From CAYMDP01 sp964389375 (GTDB lineage: Bacteria; Bdellovibrionota; Bdellovibrionia; Bdellovibrionales; UBA1609), in contig CAYMDP010000016.1 in assembly GCA_964389375.1 (NCBI GenBank), positions 1-56,703 of the forward strand: a stretch of DNA of 56,703 nucleotides. The letters run 5' to 3'. Positions 50,898-56,703 of this stretch are shown here, piece by piece (within the stretch, counting starts at the first letter, position 1; each line of letters begins with the position of its first letter). The notes below the pieces were generated by a model that had not been told where the DNA came from, ran no database searches, and saw only the letters and a program-made list of their open reading frames with translations. A program made the translations under genes and the position numbers.

Positions 50898-51422
50898 TTA
50901 TTGAAGGCTTGTCCAGCTTAGAGCTTCCACGGGCGCAAGATCATCGAAAATATTCAGGCTTGTTTGGAAAACTAAATCTCCGCTGTTTCGGATGCCGTCA
51001 CAGTTTATGTCGATAGAGACACAAATATTTGCATTACCACCGGGCATGATATCTATTTCATCTCCATTTTCGTCCTTAAAACGGCCCACGTCTCCATAAC
51101 AGCCAAAGCTTGAGCACAAAAGTTCTTCTTCTCCTTTAGCCAGATATCCGGACTCGATATTGTCGCAAGAGTTTCGAGTCAGGACGGCGACCGCATGGAT
51201 TTGGTTTAAGGATCCGGTACAGTTTTGAACCTGTGAAGTGTACCCGCACTCTGGATTGGCGTCGATGTCACACTCGATAAATACTTGTGGTGTAAAGGAA
51301 AGGGCTGAGGATTCCTGACTTCCGTCTGATCCGCTGCTGCCACTATTGCACCCGGTGCTAAGTAGGACCATGCCTAGGCAAAAAAGAGACACTATTAGTT
51401 TTGAACAATTTTGTGTTTTCAT
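50898..51422 (-). CDS. Lipoprotein of unknown function
   Basis: 174 aa. Signal with lipobox-like L-S-T-G-C, Cys at 25, then a Gly/Ser spacer. The mature part has many cysteines (C-D-I-D, N-P-E-C-G-Y, N-C-T-G, S-C-D-N, C-S-S-F-G-C, I-C-V, N-C-D-G). N-C-D-G and G-N-A-N-I-C-V resemble Ca-binding-type loops. Surface or periplasmic. No known family. Confidence 0.7.
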   Translation of the reverse strand: MKTQNCSKLIVSLFCLGMVLLSTGCNSGSSGSDGSQESSALSFTPQVFIECDIDANPECGYTSQVQNCTGSLNQIHAVAVLTRNSCDNIESGYLAKGEEELLCSSFGCYGDVGRFKDENGDEIDIMPGGNANICVSIDINCDGIRNSGDLVFQTSLNIFDDLAPVEALSWTSLQ

Positions 51423-51815
51423 AGACTCAGTACCAATCCAATTTTTATGCCGCGACCCTTGTGAGGCGGCGCAAATACAATATTAAAATCATGTATTTAG
51501 CTTGCATCAGCTTGAGACTGAATATGGCCCCGTCAGTCAAATTGACACAGGCATTTTTGACCCCATTTTTACAATGAAATTTTGAGTTCAGATGAGCTAA
51601 GGATGTTTTGGGCGCTTAGCTTTGAGACCTCTTTGATTCGTCAAAACTGTATGCGCTGTCAAAGCAGCCTACGATTCACGTTGAGACATCTTAAGTCTAA
51701 TCGAAGTAGACACTAGATCAGCTTAAAGTTTTTACGAGGGACTGAGGTTGGGGGATTGGGTTGATAAGGTGGTACTGACTTGTCGGTCTAAAAATATATA
51801 GTTAGGATAGCGAAT
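51423..51815. other. 393-bp divergent intergenic region
   Basis: Between the lipoprotein gene (minus) and the aldehyde dehydrogenase gene (plus). A weak promoter may be TTGTCG (51780) with 17 bases to TAGGAT (51803), which would leave almost no leader. Two similar CGTCAAA/TGTCAAA strings occur near 51640-51665. I see no ORF or strong hairpin. Confidence 0.4.
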
Positions 51816-53183
51816 ATGGATAAATTGAAATCGCTAAGGGATTTTTTTAATTCTCGACAAACTAGGTCCTTAAAATTTCGACTGAGCCAATTGGATCAAT
51901 TTGAAAAGTTGATTCGTGAAAACCAAGATCAGATCTGTGAAGCGCTTTATAAAGATCTTAGAAAGCCCAAACATGAAGCCATGATTGGGGAGATTGCGGT
52001 CTTAATCAAAGAAATTCAACTTAGCCGAAAGAAATTAAAGAAATGGATGAAGCCTAAAAACGCTTCCACTCCTTTGGCTTTTCTTCCAGCGAAAAGCCGA
52101 TTGTATTACGAGCCTCTTGGTTTGGTCTTGGTGATTGGTCCCTGGAACTATCCATTTCAGTTGCTCCTGGCGCCCTTGGTGGGTGCCATGGCGGCTGGAA
52201 ATTGTGTCGTATTAAAGCCTTCAGAGCATTCCCCAAACACCTCTAAACTTGTTGCGGAATTAATGAAAAAATATTTTTCAGAAGATTACATTTGTGTCAT
52301 CGAAGGAGCAGTCGAAGAGACGACCGAGCTGTTAAGTCATAAGTTTGATCATATCTTCTTTACCGGCAGCACCAGTGTTGGAAGAATTATTATGCAGGCA
52401 GCTGCAAAAAATCTAACTCCGGTGACTCTAGAGCTTGGGGGCAAAAGTCCGGTGATTGTGTGCGAGGATGCAGATTTGGATCTTGCGGCTCGCCGAATTG
52501 TGTGGGGAAAGTTTTATAACTCGGGGCAAACTTGTGTGGCGCCGGATTATCTTTATGTGCACCGGTCGATCTCTGAAAAGTTTTTCGAAAAAGTGCGTTT
52601 TAATATCGAGGCCCAGTTTGGTTCGGATCCCAAACAAAGCCTCAGTTATTCGCGCATTGTAAACGCTAGAAATTTTCATAGATTGCAGAAATTGCTGGAT
52701 CAAAAAAAATTACGCATTGGCGGGGCTTCAGATTTGGAGGACCTCTATATCCAGCCGACTGTTCTTGGGGAGGTCACTTGGGATGATCCCGTGATGAAAG
52801 AAGAAATTTTTGGCCCGATTTTGCCCTGGATGACCTACGAAAACTTTGATGATCTTTTGACCCTGATTGGATCTAAAGAAAAGCCACTGGCGGCCTATAT
52901 CTTTTCAAGGAATAAAAAATCCCAAGCTGATTTTGTAGAAAAACTCAGTTTTGGCGGAGGCTGCATTAACGATCTGATGGTTCAGTTTGGCAATCCCTAT
53001 CTTCCATTTGGTGGAGTCGGCGAAAGTGGGATGGGGCACTGCCACGGAGAATATAGTTTTAAGACCTTTAGCCATTCCAAAAGCCTAATGCTTCGAACAG
53101 GATGGCTGGATCACCCGGCGCGCTATGCGCCCTATTCGGAAAAGAAGTTGAATCTTCTTAAAAGACTATTTTCTCTTAAGTAA
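51816..53183 (+). CDS. Aldehyde dehydrogenase (ALDH3-type)
   Basis: 455 aa NAD(P)-dependent enzyme that oxidises fatty or aromatic aldehydes to acids. Class 3 features: short length, G-P-W-N-Y-P-F near 106, nucleotide motif F-T-G-S-T-S-V-G, E206 in L-E-L-G-G-K-S-P and nucleophile C240 in S-G-Q-T-C-V-A-P-D-Y. ATG start with AGGAT upstream. Could clear lipid-peroxidation aldehydes. A repeat (53195) begins 12 bases after the stop. Confidence 0.93.
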   Translation: MDKLKSLRDFFNSRQTRSLKFRLSQLDQFEKLIRENQDQICEALYKDLRKPKHEAMIGEIAVLIKEIQLSRKKLKKWMKPKNASTPLAFLPAKSRLYYEPLGLVLVIGPWNYPFQLLLAPLVGAMAAGNCVVLKPSEHSPNTSKLVAELMKKYFSEDYICVIEGAVEETTELLSHKFDHIFFTGSTSVGRIIMQAAAKNLTPVTLELGGKSPVIVCEDADLDLAARRIVWGKFYNSGQTCVAPDYLYVHRSISEKFFEKVRFNIEAQFGSDPKQSLSYSRIVNARNFHRLQKLLDQKKLRIGGASDLEDLYIQPTVLGEVTWDDPVMKEEIFGPILPWMTYENFDDLLTLIGSKEKPLAAYIFSRNKKSQADFVEKLSFGGGCINDLMVQFGNPYLPFGGVGESGMGHCHGEYSFKTFSHSKSLMLRTGWLDHPARYAPYSEKKLNLLKRLFSLK

Positions 53184-53194
53184 ATCTATTGTTT

Positions 53195-53291
53195 GACAGT
53201 GAGTGCCCGGCACCTGGCAGTGGGGCGACAAGTCGAACACCGGAAAGACCGACAGCTTACAAATGCTATCGGAGCCCTGCGGTGGCGATGA
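53195..53291. repeat. About 97-bp 3'-end repeat, copy A
   Basis: Aligns with 54889-54985 over its full length with scattered mismatches and short gaps; shared strings include AAGTCGAAC and TATCGG. It starts 12 bases after the aldehyde dehydrogenase stop and contains the small palindrome GTGCCCGGCAC. It is non-coding. Confidence 0.65.
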
Positions 53292-53399
53292 TATGAAATA
53301 GACAGTGTTTAGTACCTATTCACTAAGAGAGCTTGTAGGCTTGCTATGACGGACTGAATTGTGCATCTTAGATCAGGGTCATCTAAATGGAGTTTCAAG

Positions 53400-54890
53400 T
53401 TGAAATTAGCCGTGTTAAGTCAAAAAAAATGGCGAAGATTTTTAGTGGTTTTGATGTCTCTTTTTGGGACAATGTTTTTATATAATAACTGCTCCTCAGG
53501 CTTTAACAGCAATGTTGTCGAAGCCGATGCGCCCTCTGAATCCCTCTCTCAGAATTGCACCGATGCTCGCTTTGGATTAAGTGTAGCCATTGGAGAAAGC
53601 CTTTCCTTTTATCCTTTAAGCAGTGGGTCGGCGGCCCAATGCCAATTGCAAAATTTTGAATGCACGACCGAGGGCTTTTCTCCAGCTCTGCCGGCGAATT
53701 ATTATCAGACCTGTTTAGTTGCGGGGCAGACTTGTCCTTCAAGCTCGGTCGCAGGAGTTGTGCAGTCCGTGCCTGCAGGAAATATGGAAAACAGCACCGT
53801 GACGGGCTACCCAAGCAGTCTGGTGAATTTTGGATCGACTTGCGCTCAGGTGACCAGTACTTGTCAAAGTTCCGGAAGCTGGAGTGGGGCTTATCCCTTA
53901 TATGCTTCTTGTGCAACTCGCTGTCTAAATCCGGATAACGGAAGCTTTGTAAATCCGGGGACGGTTTTTCGGGATTTTTACACACGAAGCGAAGCTCCGA
54001 CTTCGGCCGAATGTCAGGCTGCTTTGTTTAGTCAAAGCCGTGGTAATGCTTCGGTTTGTAGTGGGGCTACCGGTCTATTTTCTCCCTCGATTCCTGCGAC
54101 GATTTATTCGAGTTGTAGGGTTGTTTCTGATGGAGGTGGGTCAGAGGGACAAATTGTATCTGGACGTCTAACTTGGAGCAGTGGATTTGAAAATGGAGTT
54201 CCCGGCGAGTGGTTGAATTATATCACCAATTTTTCGGCGGATGGCAGCCTTCCCAATGGGGCGATGGGATGGACTGTTGTCAATAGAAGTAGTGGCGAGC
54301 CCGTGTTTTCGGGAAATTACGCCTATCGAGGACGAGTGCAGGGAAGATACAATTCACCAGACGGTACAAGACGAGCTTACCCGGTTCGTACGGATGATTT
54401 ACCAACTCCGATGGTCAGTACATTTATGATTTATCTGGATGTGAATTACAATCAGATGAATACCAATGATTGGATCAGTATTGCGACTTATTCAAACAAT
54501 CCTGATAAGATCAATTGGCCAGATATTCATGGGCTCTCTGTTGTAAATCGAAGACTTGAAATGGCTCATATGGAAGTTCCAGGATTTAGTGGTCAGTATG
54601 TGGGCCCAAGTCCTCAGCCTGAATTTCCGGTGCGCCGTTGGGTGAGAATGACAGTTTATATTCACTACCAAAGTAACCGCGACGGAATTGTTCATGTTTG
54701 GCAAGATGGAGTCCGAGTCTTTACGGGGATTCAAAGAAGCCAGTCGGCAAGTACGATGGCGACGGTCATGCATTGGGGCATTTACACCAACAACGCCGAT
54801 TTCAATGCGACATTATATAATGACGAACTCAGCATCTGGCACTTAGATCAACCCCTAAGCCAATTCGACCGCGAACCCATCGTTCGCTGA
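53400..54890 (+). CDS. Lipoprotein-like surface protein with C-terminal LamG/polysaccharide-lyase-like domain
   Basis: 496 aa from the TTG at 53400 (TGGAG 7 bases upstream); a GTG at 53361 would add 13 residues. N-terminus K-K-W-R-R then a hydrophobic run ending F-L-Y-N-N-C, a Bdellovibrio-style atypical lipobox. Residues ~40-260 are Ser/Cys-rich repeats with many cysteines (S-Q-N-C, A-A-Q-C-Q-L, T-C-Q-S-S-G-S-W-S-G). Residues ~265-490 resemble a concanavalin-like/polysaccharide-lyase fold (W-V-R-M-T-V-Y-I-H-Y, V-H-V-W-Q-D-G-V-R-V-F). Sugar binding or cleavage is plausible. It is flanked by the two repeat copies. Confidence 0.7.
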   Translation: MKLAVLSQKKWRRFLVVLMSLFGTMFLYNNCSSGFNSNVVEADAPSESLSQNCTDARFGLSVAIGESLSFYPLSSGSAAQCQLQNFECTTEGFSPALPANYYQTCLVAGQTCPSSSVAGVVQSVPAGNMENSTVTGYPSSLVNFGSTCAQVTSTCQSSGSWSGAYPLYASCATRCLNPDNGSFVNPGTVFRDFYTRSEAPTSAECQAALFSQSRGNASVCSGATGLFSPSIPATIYSSCRVVSDGGGSEGQIVSGRLTWSSGFENGVPGEWLNYITNFSADGSLPNGAMGWTVVNRSSGEPVFSGNYAYRGRVQGRYNSPDGTRRAYPVRTDDLPTPMVSTFMIYLDVNYNQMNTNDWISIATYSNNPDKINWPDIHGLSVVNRRLEMAHMEVPGFSGQYVGPSPQPEFPVRRWVRMTVYIHYQSNRDGIVHVWQDGVRVFTGIQRSQSASTMATVMHWGIYTNNADFNATLYNDELSIWHLDQPLSQFDREPIVR

Positions 54891-54985
54891 CATTGAGTGC
54901 TCGGCGCGCCTGGCTGTGGGGGGGCGCCAAGTCGAACGCAAGGATGACCCAACATCTTAAAATAGGTATCGGTGCTGCAGCGGAT
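54889..54985. repeat. About 97-bp 3'-end repeat, copy B
   Basis: Imperfect direct repeat of 53195-53291. It starts inside the stop codon of the gene that ends at 54890. The two copies flank that gene in the same orientation. It also holds a GGCGC/GCGCC inverted pair. Confidence 0.65.
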
Positions 54986-55021
54986 GGATTCGCCGGATGC
55001 GGTAAATCCTAGAGTTAAAGT

Positions 55022-55522
55022 TTAGGGGCAAAGTGGTAAACTAAATGTTCCGTTCACAGAATTGCCGCCATCAAAATGAATGATGATTGACCCAGTCACA
55101 ATGTTGTCTGTGATCGAGGCAATTTGCATTCGGCCATTTGTTGAAACCAAGTTCATCCAACCATCTTCGGTGTCTTCAAAAGAAAAAGTGGCTGTGTGCA
55201 TGGGATCACCCTGACCAAACTGGACCTCACTAGCTCCTGCAATGGGGGCTCTGGCAAGAATTAGGCGGGGTCCTAAGTTGAAGACAGCACAGGGATCAGC
55301 ATGATTTTGATCACTTAAGCTGATTGCCATTTCAGAAGGGTCAAAGAAGCTTTGCTTTGCAAAGCCTGAAGTAAAAGTCCAAGGACTTCCATTCACAAGG
55401 CCAGAGGCGGCCTCAGTTTTAAATTGCCCTTGTGGAGCATTGGTTCCACCACTTGAATCGGACTTTGAACCACTGCAGGCCGAAAGCAATCCAGCAAATA
55501 ATATAAGAGATAGTTTGTTCAT
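55022..55522 (-). CDS. Lipoprotein of unknown function
   Basis: 166 aa. Lipobox L-S-A-C with Cys at 16, then a Ser/Gly spacer. The mature domain is beta-rich (V-N-G-S-P-W-T-F, N-I-V-T-G-S-I-I-I-H-F-D-G-G-N) with two cysteines (D-P-C-A, L-P-L-C). No family recognised. It is convergent with the upstream LamG-like gene across copy B. Confidence 0.7.
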   Translation of the reverse strand: MNKLSLILFAGLLSACSGSKSDSSGGTNAPQGQFKTEAASGLVNGSPWTFTSGFAKQSFFDPSEMAISLSDQNHADPCAVFNLGPRLILARAPIAGASEVQFGQGDPMHTATFSFEDTEDGWMNLVSTNGRMQIASITDNIVTGSIIIHFDGGNSVNGTFSLPLCP

Positions 55523-56058
55523 AATTCTTTCCTTTTTTAAAATTAAATTTTGATAAGGATATACTGGTCAATTTAATTCATCTCGGATTTCTGTTTATCT
55601 AACGCGACCTGTACTCAGGAAAGTGTTTGGACCTGTTCGGTCGAAAGTTCGGCTGCGCGGGCCACTTTGTTTACACAGACTCTAGGTCGATCTAAAAAAT
55701 GGTGAGGAGTTAAGAAGAAAAGAAGTTAAGATTTAGAGCGGCTATGGGCCAGTACTGAAGGGATTCTTAAATCAAAGTTTTAGAAAAAAATGCACGAAAT
55801 TGCTAAAGGTCTGTTGAGTAAATAATTACTAGTTATATGTCTGGGAGAGAGTGGGTCAGGGATATACCCGCTCCCAACACGGCGACTTGATTGGGGATTT
55901 CTAAGCTTGGGCAGTCACTCAGGTTGGATCCAGAGATCAAATTTAACTGATATTCTTATATGGAATAGCAGACATTCCTTATCTGCCATATGAAAACTTA
56001 CGAAACATAACTATAACTGAAATCAGGAAAATCACTTCCTAAGCCTTAAGGAGGACTT
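55523..56058. other. 536-bp divergent intergenic region
   Basis: Between the lipoprotein gene (minus) and the last exported-protein gene (plus). Near 55959-55990 there is a repeat of GGAAT/ATTCC with outer TATGG/CCATA, which may be an operator. A second imperfect hairpin lies near 55850 (GGGAG...CTCCC). No credible ORF, tRNA or known riboswitch was seen. Confidence 0.4.
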
Positions 56059-56475
56059 ATGAAATTGTTTATTGTTTGTTTAGCCCTAGTTGGATTCGCT
56101 GGACAGGCTTATGCCGGTGGCCTTCCATCTTGTCGTACGATCAGTTCAACTGGAGTCGCGGCAGCCGCGGGGATTTCTGAGGACGGACAAAGTTCGGTGT
56201 CTGTTATGATTAAACGGGACAAGGTCGCTTGTGAGCACTTGGAAAATCCAACCGAAGGCTACTCAATTAACCTTCCGCAAGACGCCGAGCAAAGTCTTGC
56301 ATGGGCAAGGGTCAGCGTAAGGGCATTAGATGAAGCTGGACAGCAAGTTCTCGGCAAAGATCTTTTTGTTTTTGAGCTTGGTGGCAATGCCTTGTTTCAG
56401 TTACGGGCTCCCTTAAATAGCAAAACCATCGTGATCAAGATTGATGGCTTTAATGAAATCGTGGTTTCTTTGTAA
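56059..56475 (+). CDS. Small exported protein of unknown function
   Basis: 138 aa with a very strong AAGGAGG ribosome site, which suggests high expression. Signal peptide to about residue 19 (A-Y-A-G). Two cysteines (S-C-R-T and V-A-C-E). The mature part is an Ala/Val-rich beta-type domain. It ends in a strong terminator. No family recognised. Confidence 0.75.
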   Translation: MKLFIVCLALVGFAGQAYAGGLPSCRTISSTGVAAAAGISEDGQSSVSVMIKRDKVACEHLENPTEGYSINLPQDAEQSLAWARVSVRALDEAGQQVLGKDLFVFELGGNALFQLRAPLNSKTIVIKIDGFNEIVVSL

Positions 56476-56511
56476 GCCTTCATCAAGTTAGGATTTTGAG
56501 CAAAGTTAAGG

Positions 56512-56544
56512 AAAAAGCCTAGTTAGAAATAACTAGGCTTTTTT
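56512..56544 (+). terminator. Strong Rho-independent terminator
   Basis: AAAAAGCCTAGTTA (56512-56525) pairs perfectly with TAACTAGGCTTTTT (from 56530), 14 bp, closed by a GAAA tetraloop (56526-56529) and followed by T. It is 36 bases after the exported-protein stop. Confidence 0.95.
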
Positions 56545-56545
56545 C

Positions 56546-56703
56546 GTTTAGGTGCCCGTCGTATTTTTGCGTAAGCGTTTAGGTGCCCGTCGTATTTTTG
56601 CGTAACGGCGCGCAATCTACTCGTTTAGGTGCCCGTCGTATTTTTGCGTAACGGCGCGCAATCTACTGACATCTTGTTACGCAAAAATACGACGGGCACC
56701 TAA
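56546..56703. repeat. Tandem and inverted copies of the GTGCCCGTCG repeat at the window end
   Basis: A 29-base unit (begins GTTTAGGTGCCCGTCG, ends TTTTTGCGTAA) occurs at 56546-56574, 56577-56605 and 56623-56651. The second and third are each followed by the same CGGCGCGCAATCTACT string. An inverted copy runs from 56677 to the window end. Copy 3 and the inverted copy form a foldback with perfect arms and a 24-base loop. Bases 56578-56607 recur at 12036-12065. It follows directly on a terminator. Confidence 0.88.

Noticed and set aside
56546..56703. CRISPR array
   Set aside because: There are three 29-base direct repeats, but gaps are 2 and 17 bases, the gap sequences are themselves repeated, and one copy is inverted. 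No cas genes.
56546..56703. Integron attC sites
   Set aside because: The repeats fold like attC, but the core (GTTRRRY) and inverse core (RYYYAAC) consensus do not fit, and there is no integrase or cassette array.

Overview
The window reads as a piece of a Bdellovibrio-like chromosome (phylum Bdellovibrionota). This is inferred from three things: three copies of the TIGR02147/DUF4423 regulator family, which is concentrated in Bdellovibrio and Fibrobacter relatives; a very high share of small exported proteins and lipoproteins, some with an N-N-C style lipobox; and a dense chromosome-type layout with 4-nt overlaps and alternative GTG/TTG starts. No rRNA, tRNA, CRISPR array, transposase or phage gene was seen. 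Both window ends lie in strong inverted repeats, so the window may be a whole contig broken at repeats.

Layout. 0-2.6 kb: an acyltransferase (-) and glycerol kinase glpK (+). 2.6-5.6 kb: two tandem TIGR02147 regulators, the second overlapping an exported protein by 4 nt. 5.8-12 kb: a TPR/lytic transglycosylase and a three-gene oligopeptide ABC importer without ATPases. 12.2-17 kb: an acyltransferase-like gene behind a fused alpha/beta 2-oxoacid dehydrogenase E1 (-), divergent from glutaryl-CoA dehydrogenase (+). 17.3-23.4 kb: housekeeping genes, namely prs-rplY-pth-ychF (-), a STAS protein (+), and amidase-rph-rdgB (-). 23.5-27.5 kb: a second regulator/exported-protein pair, a small exported protein, and a three-gene cassette (ABM-like, GNAT, 2H phosphoesterase) with 4-nt overlaps. 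27.5-28.2 kb is a gene-free stretch. 28.2-32.7 kb: a coiled-coil exported protein, a PilZ protein, an MscS channel, and two unknowns. 32.9-37.5 kb: exported proteins including a thermolysin-like lipoprotein, cystathionine beta-synthase, and an exported ParB-like protein. 37.6-45 kb: feoAB, exported MsrB, an RlmL-like methyltransferase, YceI, and a photolyase-family protein without Fe-S cysteines. 45.2-56.5 kb: a trypsin-like protease, a four-repeat adhesin/lectin-like protein, PhnA, an exported hydrolase, a GreA/B-like factor, lipoproteins, and an ALDH3.

The genes fit a heterotroph that imports peptides, catabolises branched-chain and lysine/tryptophan-derived acyl-CoAs, and invests in secreted peptidases, wall hydrolases and envelope proteins. 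Most of the exported proteins cannot be given a function.

Two patterns stand out. (1) The same two-gene unit occurs twice: a TIGR02147 regulator overlapping by 4 nt a signal-peptide protein with a glycine-rich N-terminus and a central V/I-H-E-L motif. Each unit has its own repeated sequence upstream that could be an operator. (2) Long foldback (inverted-repeat) DNA elements sit at gene 3' ends, mostly between convergent genes: 1-106, 12036-12114, 17036-17166, 30061-30170, 41358-41555 and 56623-56703. Some share dispersed repeat sequences. A separate pair of about 97-bp imperfect direct repeats follows two consecutive genes (53195 and 54889).
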